From Undaria pinnatifida (taxonomy: Eukaryota > Sar > Phaeophyceae > Laminariales > Alariaceae), in the NCBI GenBank assembly GCA_012845835.1, contig JABAKD010000020.1, positions 4,253,243-4,317,242 on the forward strand: 64,000 nt of DNA, in the 5' to 3' direction. The notes beneath the pieces are model-generated. The model saw only the letters and a program-made list of their open reading frames with translations, did not search any database and had not been told where the DNA came from. Within the stretch, counting starts at the first letter, position 1. Every line of letters begins with the position of its first letter. Positions 1 through 11,513 of the stretch are shown here, piece by piece. The position numbers and the translations under genes are program-made.

Positions 1-90
1 TTGATGGGGGAGACGCCGCTGATGCACGCGGCGAGGGTGGCCGAACCGGTCGCGTTCACGACGATCGCGAACATTCTACCAAAGGACCAG
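1..90 (+). CDS. TRP-like channel, ankyrin exon (partial, window edge)
   Basis: Frame 1 is open from the first base and reads GETPLMHAARVAEP, an ankyrin-repeat helix-1 signature (G-x-TPL-x-x-AA). It ends at CCAG before gtcaga at phase 0. The exon continues upstream of the window, so neither its start nor the channel's N-terminus is visible. Confidence 0.6.
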
Positions 91-516
91 GTCAGATACG
101 TATGGAACACGCGCGCTACATTCCGAAAAAAAAAAAAAAAACGTATCATAGCACTTATTGTTGTTTTGGCCGAAACACGTCGGACAGAGAGGCTGAAGTT
201 TTTGCTTTGTTTCGTTTGTTTGTTTGCTTTTTTTCCAGCTGCAAAGGAAATACCTGAGTACGTCGACCATTCATTTTTTGTTTTTACAACACCACTTTCA
301 TTGTAAACCAGCGTAAGCTAGAGACGTAAAAATCGTTTTGGCGATGAATAGTCGGGTATTACTCTCCGGAGGGGGTTCCTTGCACGGTGGGCGGCTATGG
401 CTAGTATTTATTTTCTTTCTTTGTTTAGTGACTGCAACAATTTTGTCCCCCTTTCTCGAGCCAAACGACATCCCGAAAGAAAAACTTGTACAGGCTAACC
501 CTTAAACCTCATATCG

Positions 517-906
517 GTTGGTGGGGTTCTACTTGCCGGATTACTTGCTTGCGCACGGTGGCTAGCTAGGTGCTATTTCTCCCCTCTCCTTTAATTTTTT
601 CATTTTTGTTTTCCCTCGGATACCCCCCCGAAGTTTCAAGCCAACCACATCCCGGACGGGGGGGGGGGGGGGGGGACACCTGCCCGTAAAACAAACGACA
701 AATTCGATCGGGCTGGTCGGTGTTACCGCTTGTTGTGCCGGGTTCCTTGCGTGGTGGCTAAGACGTACTTTTTTTTCTGTTGTCTTCAGGTCCCCGTGTT
801 TACTACACCATCGCTCCTTGGTATACATTGGCTCCCAGGAACGAACGTCCTTTTCAACCGCAACACTCCCCGGGATTTCAAGCCGAACACCTCCGAAGGG
901 GAACCT
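517..906. repeat. Dispersed repeat, two tandem copies
   Basis: Two related units (about 517-665 and 714-906) share GTCGGTGTTAC-, GGTGGCTA- and a closing CCCGGGATTTCAAGCC followed by CCGAAGGGGAA-like ends. A third copy is at 58995-59135. Confidence 0.5.
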
Positions 907-917
907 TGCATAATACA

Positions 918-1036
918 TACGTATATATAAGTATATAAGTATATACGTATATATAGGTATATATATAGGTATAATGAACGAGGCTACAGTATATATAGGT
1001 ATATAGGTAAAATATGTATAGGTACATAGGAATACA
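918..1036. repeat. TA-rich microsatellite
   Basis: Degenerate TATATAGGTA and GTATATA units over about 120 bp in the first channel intron. Confidence 0.75.
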
Positions 1037-1173
1037 GGAAGAAGGGCCGAGGCTACCGTTGTGGGGGGATCGCTTCGGTTTTTTTTTCTTCTTCTTTTTT
1101 TTCCCCCCCTTTTTTGCAGGGGTTCGGGGTCACTCGCGCGAGCAACCAAACCCCCCCCTGATCCTTGGCGGTG

Positions 1174-1263
1174 TTAACCCCTTAAGAGCCCCCCAACCCC
1201 TCCCTATACTAAATCCGAGTAATTTTGTCCCCAAAAACGGGTTTCCAGTTGTAAAAGGGTTAA
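1174..1263 (-). mobile_element. Family A: TTAA-flanked piggyBac-like MITE
   Basis: A 90-bp unit bounded by TTAA at both ends. It is the reverse complement of the copy at 7153-7243: here TTAACCCCTTAAGAGCCCCC leads in and AGTTGTAAAAGGGTTAACC closes. It has no coding capacity. Confidence 0.7.
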
Positions 1264-2035
1264 CCCCGTTACTAGAGCCCGAAAAATCGCTCCCCGTAGA
1301 TGTACCAGAATTGAAGTAATTTCGTCAAAAAAAAAAAGGGGGGGGGGGGGGGTTCCAGTTGTAAAGGCGTTCAGATTTTCGAGCTTTTTTTTTTTTCATG
1401 TTTTTCGGCACGAATCCGGAATCAAAATACAAGAAGGGACACCGCAAAAAAAGGTAAAAAAAGCTGCGTACATGCGAGCGCTCTGCACCGATTAATAATC
1501 GCCTGAAAAAAAAAGCTTCTTTTTTTTTTTTTTTTCTTGTTTTTTTTTTTTTCCCGCGGTCCGGGGAGGGGTGTGGAGTCATTCGTCGTGCGAGCGGTGG
1601 TGGAAACCCGGTAGCGAACAGCTGCTGCAGCAGCACCGAAAAAAAAAACGCCTCAAAAAAATGGTTTTGTTATCCGCGTGAGGGGTGTGGAGTCACTTGT
1701 GCGAGGCGGTGGTGGAAACCCTGCGGTGAACAAAGTGATCACCCCTCCAATACCGTAGCCTTGCTTGGAGGGTTCTCCTGAAATGAGGGCCCCACGAAAT
1801 TCGTATACTTACTGTGTTTGGAGTCAACGAATGTCGTCGCAGAATCTGCCTCACTCAGAGGATACAGGCGAACGACAAACAAATCCAAAACACGCTTGTT
1901 TTTTGCGCGGACGCACCACCGGGATACTTCAACCGGGGTAGCAGCTTTTTTTCTTCTCCAAATCAGTTTCTTTTTGCCCGTAAAGAGGTCTTAAGCTCTC
2001 GAATTGAGGGGGAGGATTAAGAAAAAAAAACTGGT

Positions 2036-2145
2036 GCACCTCTATCGTAGTAGGCGTCTGGCACCTCTATCGCAGCGCAAGTGGCGCACCTCTATCGTAG
2101 TACGCGTCTGGGGCACCTCTATCGTAGTAGGCGTCTGGCACCACC
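2036..2145. repeat. Minisatellite, 25-30 bp units
   Basis: Four units of GCACCTCTATCGTAGTAGGC with slight changes. The unit resembles a family C terminus, so it may be another end-expansion. Confidence 0.6.
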
Positions 2146-2324
2146 TATCTTCTGAGGTTTCCTCAGTGTCTGTAGGGCGTCAAATGCTTAACACTATGGT
2201 CGGACGTTGCTGTTAAGCACTTGAGACCAAATATTTTCTGAGGTTTCCTCAGTGTCTGTAGGGGATAAGATGCTCAGCTCTATTGTCGGGGCGTTGCTGT
2301 TGAGCACTTGAACCATCCCGCGGT

Positions 2325-3265
2325 AAAAGTTGCAGTTGTTGTATTAATTAATAGTATAGACGACCCATCCCACGTTAGGGGTTGCAGTTGTTGGATTAGC
2401 TAATAATATAGACAAGCCATCCCACGGCGGGGGGGGGTGCAGTTGTTGGATTAACTAATAGTATATCCAAGCCATCCCACGGTAAGGGGGGGGGGGCAGT
2501 TGTTGGATAAACTAATACTATAGACAAGCCATCCCACGGTAAGGGGGGGTGCAGCATCATCGATCAGTCCCTGAGCTCACACGAGGAAGTCATTATCTCG
2601 ACCCGGAAGAAGACTTCGAAGGCATTCGCTCTGCCACAACCCGCCGACCAAGCTTTTTCTATGCCTCACGAAGTCCCAAACTCAATGTGTGCTCGCGCCG
2701 TGAAATTACTTGACCAATATGACTAACCGCTTTAAAATCACCTGAGGAGACTCAATCGGACAAGGAGGTAAAAGTTTTTTTGGCGAAAAAAATCAACCCC
2801 TATCATCGTGGGATGACTCAAAAATGATTGATGTGGAGAAAACAAAAACATAGCCTAGAAGACTCAATCGGACAAGGGGGTATACCTTTTTTTAGCGAAA
2901 AAATTGCAACCCCCACTGTGGGATGACTCAAGTATGATTCATGTGGAAAAAGCAAAAACATAGCCTAGAAGACTCAATCGGACAAGGGGGTATACCTTTT
3001 TTTGGCGAAAAAAATGCAACCCCCACCGTGGGATGACTCAATAATGATTCATGTGGAGAAAACAAAAACATAGCCTAGGAGCTCAATCGGACAAGGGGGT
3101 ACACCTTTTTTTGGAGAAAAAATGCAACCCCCACCGTGGGATGACTCAAATACGATTTATGTAGAGACAACAAAAGCATATCCTAGGAGCTCAATCGGAC
3201 AAGGGGGTGTACCTTTTTTTGGCGCAAAAAATGCAACCCCTACCGTGGAATTGATGTAGAGAAAA
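2325..3265. mobile_element. Family B: copy with both ends expanded into tandem repeats
   Basis: The left flank (about 2325-2545) has four to five units of about 60 bp beginning CCATCCCACGGTAAGGGGG. The body is 2550-2750. The right flank (2746-3265) has five units of about 110 bp, each with CTCAATCGGACAAGGGGGT and CCCCCACCGTGGGATGACTC. The unit sequences are the element's own termini. Confidence 0.7.
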
Positions 3266-3321
3266 CGAAAACATGCCCTAGGTATAGAACAAGAAACATG
3301 CAAAAAATGAAAATGGCCCAT

Positions 3322-3420
3322 TATTTTTTTCTTCCCCGACGATTTTGGGTTAAAGAGCCCATTGATTCAGAAGACATTTTCGCCAAAAAAAGATATACAT
3401 AACACCTCGATCGTAGCCCG
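3322..3420. mobile_element. Family C: end fragment
   Basis: CGATTTTGGGTTAAAGAGCC (TTAA at 3350-3353) through CACCTCGATCGTAGCCCGCG. It carries one terminus and part of the interior. It is a second uninterrupted TTAA site. Confidence 0.5.
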
Positions 3421-4094
3421 CGTCCCCTAACCGGCTTCCTTGAAGGAACATCCCACATCTCCCATTTTAGTTCCAGACGAAACAAACCCGCCGGCTCAGG
3501 CGCAAAAACAAGCAGTTCGGTCGGTGTACAAATATGATTCATCTACACGACAAACTGTTGGATAGGTGGACTCCGCAGCCCGCCACGCGCAGTGTCACGT
3601 CTTCTAGTTGATTCGCACCCGGCGGTCACTGCCATGAGTGCACCAATTACCTTGTTCTAGATGCGGAGGGATGCAGCGTGCGGGGAACCACCTCGGTTCG
3701 TTGCTCCCTCGTCGGTGCATTGTATGTTCAGGCTGTAAATATCTCACCACGATGGCACGATCGGGGGAACGTTGCAGGGAATATTTTCGAATGGAATGCT
3801 ACGATACAGCTTAACTTACACCGCGATCGTCGGGGGCAAGAATCTCAGTTTCGACCCCCTCCCCAAACAAAAAACGCTGTCCCCCTTGCCGTGGTATCTC
3901 TCTCCGTCGCGGCGCTCGTTTCGACCGGAGATACGATACCACCCCCCGCCACTCCCCCCGTACCTTTTGTTTGGGCGTTGAGTGCAACACATCCACCCAA
4001 CGCCAGTGGTTTCGCGGAAATTTCCAAAGTTTTTTTTTTTTCTGAGCTCTCCTAACTGGAGAGTGCATGTTTTTTTTTTTCGTGTTCCGAGCAG

Positions 4095-4214
4095 CTGACC
4101 TCGCAGCTCCAGGCGAAGACGGAAGAGGGGCAAACGGCCCTGACCATCGCGACGAGGGCCGGCCACGTATCCACCTGGAGGGCGGTGGCAAGCAAGATGA
4201 CGAGCTCGGCGGAG
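4095..4214 (+). CDS. TRP-like channel, ankyrin exon
   Basis: This 40-codon exon lies between a T-rich tract ending gagcag and a good donor, gtaagg, in phase 0 at both ends. The peptide contains EEGQTALTIATRAGHVS, a clear ankyrin repeat. The base composition is GC-rich against AT- and homopolymer-rich flanks. It joins in frame to the first exon across a 4-kb intron filled with MITE and minisatellite sequence. Confidence 0.65.
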
Positions 4215-5899
4215 GTAAGGACGGGGACGTGTGAAATAACGGGATTAGAGCAAAAACAAAAACAAAAACAAAATGCGGAAAAAAAACAAAAGAAATATTT
4301 TTACGTTCTACCATCCCAAAAACACGTGCGCTGCGTGTGCATGATGAGCGAGCTACGGTAGAAAAAACTGATAAATACTGCTTTCTGCGATAGTTCCCCC
4401 CCCCTGAAAAATCCAGCGATACTCATTGACGAACATTTTTCGGGCGCTCGAGACGAGAAAGGGCGCTATGAAAAAAAAAATCTTCAGTGTGTATCTTTTT
4501 TTTATTTCGCAAAGGAAGGGCTATCGAACGATGACGTCGAGGTGGCGAAGGGGGTACCGTGTTTCAGGAGAAACGGTCGGGAGCTGGTTTCAAAACCGGC
4601 GATTTCGCCAAAGAAAAGTTCGGGGGGGGCTATTGTAGTAAGACTCGAAAGTAAAAAAAAAAAAAACAGGGAGAGCCACCAAAAAAATGAAATGAAACTA
4701 TGTGCACGTACCCTTTCTCCCTCCCTCCCTCCCTCCTTCCCTCCCCCCCTCCCTTCTGTGTACCTACCTACAGCTTAGTATCGCCATGTAACTCACCTTC
4801 TTGTTGGTTCTCGTCCACAAAACACAAAGATGCGAAAAATCTAAGTTATAGGTGCTTCTCGGGTTGGCTGTCCGAGCAGACCAGGGTCATACATTGCGTA
4901 ATCGCGTCTCGACTACTCTTTTGTTCGCGATCTCGATGAAAATCAAGAATTTTAAGCGAAAAAAATGCTAAACATGGGCGGGGGATCTTGGTGGATGATA
5001 AAACGGTCTTCGGCCTGGATTGGTAAGCATTTCCCCCTAATCTCTCTACAAATCCACATTTTGTTTTCGTAGACAAAGCCATCACCCGGTGTATATATAT
5101 TATCGTTTTCTGGAACACGAAATTTGATTGAGACTTTTTTATTCATGTATTAAATATTAATGGAAAAGTTAGTGTTCACCTGTTATTAACGACAGGTTAG
5201 CAGTGTCCCAAAACCCCGGTCAGTCCTGGCTCTCGATTCGCTCCGCTCGCTTGCCTCACGCGTCGAGCTGCTGATCGTGAACTTGGTACCGAGCTTGGAC
5301 CAAGCCGCGGACGTGTGCCATTGTCAAGCATTCACCGCGTATGTGACCGTACTCAGACTCAAGTCCGCATGATTTGATGACCAAAAGGCTACGGTGAGGG
5401 GGTCGCGTTTGGGGGGGGGGGAGGGTTGTCGTTGCTGCCAAGGGTCACTCGCGCGCGTGGACTCACCCCCGTTCCGTTGCGGCCTTGCGCTTTCGTGCTC
5501 TGTTTTAATTTTGCGGACCGAGTCCGGAAATGTGATAGTGAACCAGGCTGCGCAAACACAATCGCCTCTACTATTGTTACTATTATTTTATTTTTTTCCG
5601 GCTGTGACTGAAGGGGTATACCCTACCCTACCGCGTCCTTGTTGTTCTTTACTTTGAAGCTACAGACTCATCATATTTTTTCCATGCAGGTGACAGTCGT
5701 CTCCGAGTCCGTCACGATGACCAACACCCGCGGCTCAACCCGCTTTTGCCCCGCACCGCCCTTCATCCCTCCCACACGCGCCCTGCCTCACTCCATGTTG
5801 TGTTCCTCTCTTCCCGCCGGGCTATGGCCATACGACCACGGCCATGCATGAAATGAGTACACCCCCTCCTCCAACCCCCATGTGTGCACGCCTCCCCAG

Positions 5900-6016
5900 G
5901 TGAATCGACAATTGATAACGCCGGATATATACGGGGAGACGGCTGTGATGCTGTCTGTTCGAAGCGGCAGCCAGTCTACTTTTTTCTTGGTGGTTGGACG
6001 CCTGACCGAGGAGCAG
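5900..6016 (+). CDS. TRP-like channel, ankyrin exon
   Basis: This 39-codon exon runs from acceptor cctccccag to donor gtaacg, phase 0 to 0. The peptide includes YGETAVMLSVRSGS, a diverged ankyrin repeat. It keeps frame with the exons on both sides. The following intron starts with poly-G tandem units. Confidence 0.6.
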
Positions 6017-6139
6017 GTAACGTCTCCGGTACAGCAGTGGATGGGGGGGCGTATCTTGGACGGCGGGCGGGCGGGCGGGTGGGCGGGGCAGGGGGTAAGT
6101 AATTGCCATGCATGCACGTAACTCTTCTGTCACATATCA

Positions 6140-6290
6140 TAGGGGGGGGGGGGGGGGGCGTACTCATTTGTTGATTACCCTAGGGAGGGGGGGGGGGGGG
6201 GGGAGGGGGCGTACTCGTTTGTTGATTACCCTAGGGGGGGGGGGGGGGGGGCGTACTCATTTGTTGATTACCCTAGGGGGGGGGGCGTAA
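6140..6290. repeat. Poly-G / GATTACCCTAGGG tandem repeat
   Basis: Three units of about 50 bp, each CGTACTCATTTGTTGATTAC then CCTAGGG and a G run of 9-20. It lies in the channel intron after the 6016 donor. Confidence 0.7.
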
Positions 6291-6698
6291 TCGTCGTATC
6301 ATGCGGGGTTGCAATCCATAGGACCATAGACGCTCGCATCCGTACAGCGCCGGACGGAGCCCGTCGGGGTTTCGCCGACCAGGCAGGTGTTGCTTGCACC
6401 AAAAGGGCGGGGGGAAGAGGAGATATCTGCCATGAAAACAAAAAGTTTACCAAAAATGTTTTCTCTCACCTCCACCCCCGTGAATTTTTCATGCTGCTGC
6501 CAAATGCAGAGCTATGGGCGTTGACGCATCCAATAAAATACGCCTCCCTGCTTGTTGTTTTTCGCACAGCAGTGGCGGGTCGGGTAGTTCGAGCATTCGG
6601 CGATCATGGGAAAAAAATGAACGAATATGTTCTTTTTTAATGTTTTGCGATTTATTTTTTTGTCATCATAACTTTTTTGACGTTGGCGCTGTGATCAG

Positions 6699-6749
6699 GT
6701 GCTAGCTCAGTTGGGAGCGCGCAACGCGCAGGGACAGACGCCGGCCCAG
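6699..6749 (+). CDS. TRP-like channel, short ankyrin exon
   Basis: This 17-codon exon runs from acceptor tgatcag to donor gtgtgt, phase 0 to 0. It encodes VLAQLGARNAQGQTPAQ, the end of one ankyrin repeat and the start of the next; the second half of that repeat opens the following exon at 8561. Such a small exon would be called with low confidence on its own. The ankyrin motif bridging the junction supports it. Confidence 0.55.
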
Positions 6750-6942
6750 GTGTGTGCCCGAACATCGAGCGTCCCCTGCGCAAAAGCAACGAATGTCATC
6801 GTGTGCACATGCTGTCACGCGGGGGGGATGTTGTGCGGCAGGATACTTGGAACGGCCGTCAAGTTTTGGGCGTTAGTGGATCTGTCGGCGGCGGTGGATT
6901 TGTAAAACCCGCCTAGCCTTTCAGCGATATGGAAAGAAAGAG

Positions 6943-7410
6943 GTCATTCCACGGTAAGGTTTGCAGTTTTTTCGACAAAAAAAGGTATACCTTCTGACCC
7001 CGTCAAATTGTGACTACCGGCCCTAAAAGGCAGTCGCACGAATGAGTCCGTTCCTCACTGACGAGACGACTTTACACGATGTGCTTAGCGCAGCGTGGCT
7101 AACTACGGCATGGCAGATTCGCGTCGCTAGATTAGTATGGTAGCACCCAGGCTTAACCCCTTTACAACTGGAAACCCGTTTTTGGGGGACAAAATTACTT
7201 GGATTTAGTATAGGGAGGGGTTCGGGGGCTCTAAAGGGGTTAAGACCGCGAAGGAGCAGGGGGGCTGTCGCTCGCGCGAGTGACTCCGGCTCACTGCAAA
7301 AAAGGCCCAAAAAAACTATATAATAACCCCCCTATCGTAAAGGGTAATCCCACGGTAGGGTTTGCAGTGTTTTCGCCAAAAAAAGGTATACCCTCTGTCC
7401 GATTGATCCC
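6943..7410. repeat. Two family B terminal fragments around a family A MITE
   Basis: ATTCCACGGTAAGGTTTGCA at about 6945 and ATCCCACGGTAGGGTTTGCA at about 7348 each carry the following GACAAAAAAAGGTATACC or GCCAAAAAAAGGTATACC. A family A copy (7153-7243) sits between them. Confidence 0.55.
7153..7243 (+). mobile_element. Family A: TTAA-flanked piggyBac-like MITE
   Basis: A 91-bp unit, TTAACCCCTTTACAACTGG ... GGCTCTAAAGGGGTTAA. The terminal inverted repeats CCCCTTTA/TAAAGGGG directly abut TTAA, the piggyBac target duplication. This is the reference copy for the family. Confidence 0.75.
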
Positions 7411-8560
7411 CCTTACGTGAGAAACTAGCGGTTAGTCATTGATCAAGAAATTTCGCGAGTACATGTGTTTTTTTAGGACTAAGGCGTAGAAGCTTCCGGT
7501 CGGGCTGTGCGAACGAATCGTGCCTTCGAGGTCGTGTGGTACGGGGTGTGAGAAATTAGAGCTCATGTGGGAGGGACTTGCTAGAATCTGACGCACCCCT
7601 GCCAGTTTTCGACGCGACGTAAACGAGAAAACTCCCATCGATAAGCTGGCATCGATAAACTGACATCGATGTTAGTCTACTCAAACCGGGCACTGGTGTT
7701 TTTCGGCCCAAAAAAAATCATATATGTCCATAGAAAGAGCCCAAGCGCTCACGAGGACGACCCATTTTTTAGCTATTTAGGCTTGAGGTTGGTGTTTTTG
7801 TCTAGGAAGTAGTGCTGAGCCAGAGCCCACTGATGCGAAGATAGTCACCTTTTTTTGTTTTACGTAGAATCTCTGCTAGATGCGAGCGTGGGGCTCAACA
7901 TCCGGCCGTCTGTCTTCGAGTGTTGGTTTTACTCTGGTTGCTTCTGTCCTCTTTATGGCGAGATTCCGACGTTTTTTCGCTGGTAAACAGCAACGAACCA
8001 TCCGGATTGTCGGGGAGAATGCAGCAACGCGACTACGGCTGTCAGGGGTACCAGAGGCGGGAGGTGTCAGGAATACGAGACGGGTGGACGATTAAAAAAA
8101 TCGAAATGACCTGAGTCATCTACTCTTAGTAATGTTTTCGTTGCATGGCTGCGCCCCTCGTGCATACTACCGCCCTTTTAGCCCAATGTATACGTACCCG
8201 TTTTTTTTTTGCGTTCTGTCATTGCTTCGACATTCGAAAATAATAATAAATATCTTGAATTGATGCAAATTGATTTCATTTCGGGGCGTTGCATCGTCTC
8301 CCCTCCACCATCAAACGTAATCAAAGTCTTCACGAATCGATATCATGAGTCCACGTAATGCCATCTCCCCCCGGCCTATACATATATACCTCGAGCATAT
8401 AATACATTGTTAATACAAAATGTGGCGGAAAGCTTTGCTGAGCGAAACGAGCGAGAGAGAGAAAGAGAGAGAGAAACCCACCCGCTATCCACGGCTCACT
8501 TTTTTCCCGCCACGAAACGCACGCTCTCGTATTTTCTTCCTTTCCTCCCCCCCGCTCCAG

Positions 8561-8926
8561 GTGGCCGTCGCCTGCAACTCCGAAGCCGTCCTCGCCGCCA
8601 TGATCCGCCCGCAATGGATCGCGGCCTGCGCTCTCGACGCCCCCGACGAATCAGAAGCTCAGCTGACCGCGCTCGACCTCGCGGTGCGGCCGCCGGCCAA
8701 GTACAGCATTCTGAAGTGCCTCCTGGCTTGCGGGGCCACCCCGACGGCGAGGGTTGTGCTGAAGCTGGTCCGAAACAACAAAGACGACGGCAGCGGGCAC
8801 CTAAGGGGGAGCATGGCCGCCGTGAGGGAGTGCTTTCTCGGCGCGGTGGCCGCCTCGGAGTGGGCGGTGAACCCGCTGATACCGGGCTTGAACCTGTCCG
8901 TCGCGCTGATCGAGGCGAAGCGGCAG
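8561..8926 (+). CDS. TRP-like channel, ankyrin/linker exon
   Basis: This 122-codon exon follows a strong polypyrimidine tract ending gctccag and ends at CGGCAG before gtatta, phase 0 to 0. It starts VAVACNSEAVLAAMI, completing an ankyrin repeat, and later has ILKCLLACGATPTARVVLKL, which is also repeat-like. The rest is helical linker without a named motif. Codon use is strongly GC-biased. Confidence 0.7.
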
Positions 8927-8946
8927 GTATTATTATTATAATTTTT

Positions 8947-9160
8947 CAGGGTTATTCGCGGGTCATGCGTGACCTGGCCCATGGGTCGTGGATCAGGAGC
9001 TTTCTTCGAAAGAAGACTCGCCGGTCGAGCCTGGGTTTGGGTCAGGGGGTGTTGAAAACTCGCTTACGGTCGGATCGCGTCTGGTCAGCAAGGTTTGGGA
9101 TCGGGTTACCCTGACCGTTATCCGACCGTTTAGAAGTGATCTGACCCTTGAAAACCCCGT
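8947..9160. mobile_element. Family D: degenerate copy in a channel intron
   Basis: Starts CAGGGTTATTCGCGGGTCAT, ends CTGACCCTTGAAAACCCCG. The interior is GACCCG-like and diverged, with no array. Confidence 0.5.
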
Positions 9161-9780
9161 TTATTTTTTTCTCTCTGGGGGGCATGGAACGGTAGAGATG
9201 GGGCTGATTCCCCCCCCCCCCGCCCCTCCCTCCCCCACCCGGCCCCCGAAGATCCTCTCTTCGGCAGCAACAACTCCATTCCTCATGTACTTAATGGCCG
9301 TGGAGCTACTTTTTGTTTCTCCTTTTTCTGTTTTTCGCTGCTGCGACAACTCCTTCTTTTTTGCGTTTTTGTCTTTGTGGCCCCTCGTTGCGTTGCTTCC
9401 ATTTTTTCCCGCCAACTGTTTGGTCACGGTGTCCTCTCCCCCACCCTCTCACCCCTCCCACTCAAAACGATCCCTATCCTAGGAGATAAATGGTGGCCAG
9501 AGACGGCGAAACAGGACAGGGATAGGATAAGCAAACAGTTTCTATATAATATGTGGAAGAAGCGTAGCGAGCGCCCAAAGATTGGAGGTGTACCTCTACT
9601 AGGAGCAGAAACGGTGCTCCGCTTCGAATGGGATGGGTGGTCAATGGTCAAATGCCAAAGCCAAGCAACAAAGGAGTAAGCCCCCCCCCCCCCCCCCCGC
9701 CCCCCCTCCCCGTCCCACTCTGTTGCGTGCTCGAAACCTGACCGTGCCTTGTTCACCGTTGCGCGACGCACGTACAACAG

Positions 9781-10128
9781 AGCTCAGACTTTCGGACGTC
9801 CCTATCCGCTCTGCAGAGCGAGATCGACGCTCTGGTTATCTCCGTGCTGTCGCACCTGCCGGACAGCGTCGAAGGCTTCAACCTCCTATCCGCAAATGAA
9901 CCCCCCGCCAAGGCAACGCCAAAACCCGAGGCAACTCGCCGCGACAGCAACGGTGGCGGCGGGAAGCTGTCCATGACGTTGACCATAAAGCGCACGGTCC
10001 CGGGTAAGCCACTCAACTTTTCCGAGCGCACTCCCACGGTTGGAGTGGGCATCACTCTGGTGCAGGAGATGTTGGAACCGGAGCTGGCGGGGCTTCAGCC
10101 CAGGCATTGCGCCGGTCCGCTGGCGCAG
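9781..10128 (+). CDS. TRP-like channel, cytosolic linker exon ending in a GC donor
   Basis: This 116-codon exon runs from acceptor gtacaacag to CTGGCGCAG followed by gcaagg, which would be a GC-AG intron (phase 0 to 0). The peptide is a linker with a Gly-rich, charged centre and an EMLEPELAGL helix. It continues in frame into the pre-S1 exon at 11296. An alternative is a 62-base intron from the gtaagc at 10004 to the CAG ending at 10065. I consider that less likely because other introns here are much longer. Confidence 0.6.
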
Positions 10129-10195
10129 GCAAGGGGGTGGGGGGGGGGTGGGGGGGGGGGGGGGGGGGGGGGGGTATGCCCCACGTTCGCGTTGC

Positions 10196-10372
10196 ACGTG
10201 ACACCTGCTACGATAGAGGTCTACAGGATTTTTCGTCTGAAACGTTTTCTGAACGACGGGGCGGGCTCCTTAACCCAAAATCTTCGGAAAATAAAAAATA
10301 ATGGGCTATTTTTTTTTTTCGGCATGATCCTCGTTGTGTACGGAGACGCCGTGGGATTTTTCATCAGGTAGT
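10196..10372. mobile_element. Family C: partial element with intact TTAA site
   Basis: Starts ACACCTGCTACGATAGAGGT and ends in GGGATTTTTCATCAGGTAGT. It contains GCGGGCTCCTTAACCCAAAA (TTAA at 10270-10273), the uninterrupted version of the site occupied by a MITE at 25451. Confidence 0.6.
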
Positions 10373-10515
10373 AACAAGTTTTATTTTTCTCCACGTCAGT
10401 TTTTGGGATAGATACATTAAGCTCCAAAATCGAGGAACATCTCAGAAAACAGGAACAACAATGGTTGGTTCGCCTCTATCGTCGTGGGACGCGTCGGTAA
10501 TGGCGTAGCGCGCTT

Positions 10516-10754
10516 CGAGTTAGGGGTTGCAGCGTCATCGGTCAGTGCCTGAGGTCCTCACATGAGGAACTCATTATCTCACCCGAAAAATGACTTGGAA
10601 TTCATCCGTTCGCACGACCCGACCGAGCTTGTATGCCTTAGTCCGAAACAATAATGCACTCCGGAAATTACTTCATTGACCTCGGCAGTTCCTCACACGA
10701 GGAACTCAATCGCTCAGGGACTTTTTGGCGCAAAACCTGCAACCCCTACCGTCG
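10516..10754 (+). mobile_element. Family B: near-complete copy
   Basis: About 240 bp, TAGGGGTTGCAG ... GCAACCCCTACCGTCG, with the shared body (CTCACCCGAAAAATGACTT, ATGCCTTAGTCC) of the copy at 63633. The outermost TIR bases are eroded on both sides. Confidence 0.7.
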
Positions 10755-11295
10755 ATTCTTGCTGCTGCGGTGTACCTAGGCCATGGTTTTTTTTTTGTAT
10801 CCGGTGGCAGTTTTGGCTTTTCTCCGAGTAAGTTCTTGGGGGAGGTCTTAAGCTCCCAAGTTGAACAACCTGCAGCAAAAAAAAAGCAGTGCTGCCTCTA
10901 TCTTAGGATGGAGGCATGACCGATTGGCTAGAAATCGTTTTTGCTGGATTTTGGGAACCTCCGCAACCCGATATGATGAGCGGAATGCAATTGTTTTGCT
11001 TTTTTTTTGGTCTTGCCATCTGTTTCTTTTTTGTATTCGTCGGCCTGAAAGGCAGTCTCATTCCTTTTTTTTTACCAGAATCAGTTTTTTTTTTTTCAGG
11101 TGGGGGAATAGAGTTCCTCCCCAAAAGGCCAAGACCCGTGCAGGAAAGCAAAAAAAAAAAAAAAAAACGAAAAAAAATTACGGTGCGCGTAGGAGGTCTG
11201 GCTTTTTCTCCACCCGCGTGATACGCGAAAATACCGACGGCTAGTTTATTCCCGCGGGGCGCTCTGTGTTTTTTTTTTTTTTCCGCGACACACAG

Positions 11296-11513
11296 GCCGT
11301 GCAGTCTCGACACCTGGAGTTTATGTGCCGGCCCCTTGTCGTGGACTACCTTCGCCTGAAGTTCAGCGCTGGGCTGCCCAACCCCTTCCGAGAAACGCGT
11401 TGGCGGCGCGAGCACGGCCGAATGGACCGGGACCTCGCTCGGTTCATGCTTAACGAGGACGAGTCGACGCTGCGGGTTTACATCCTCCAGGGGGGCTGCG
11501 CGGATTCACCGAA
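11296..11513 (+). CDS. TRP-like channel, pre-S1 exon
   Basis: The acceptor is a T14 tract followed by ccgcgacacacag; the donor is AA before gtgagt (phase 0 to 2). The peptide has RHLEFMCRPLVVDYLRLKF, the conserved pre-S1 pattern of TRP channels (long-chain residues, P-x-V-x-x-YL, then a basic amphipathic stretch). The split AAC codon is completed by the first base of the next exon. This phase agreement supports both exons. Confidence 0.75.

Noticed and set aside
240-258. Possible 19-base micro-exon after tttttccag and before gtacgt
   Set aside because: It would shift the phase between the first two ankyrin exons, which otherwise join directly at phase 0.
5692-5850. Open frame after catgcag (VTVVSESVTMTNTRG...)
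   Set aside because: No ankyrin pattern and no plausible in-phase donor. The neighbouring ankyrin exons already join well without it.
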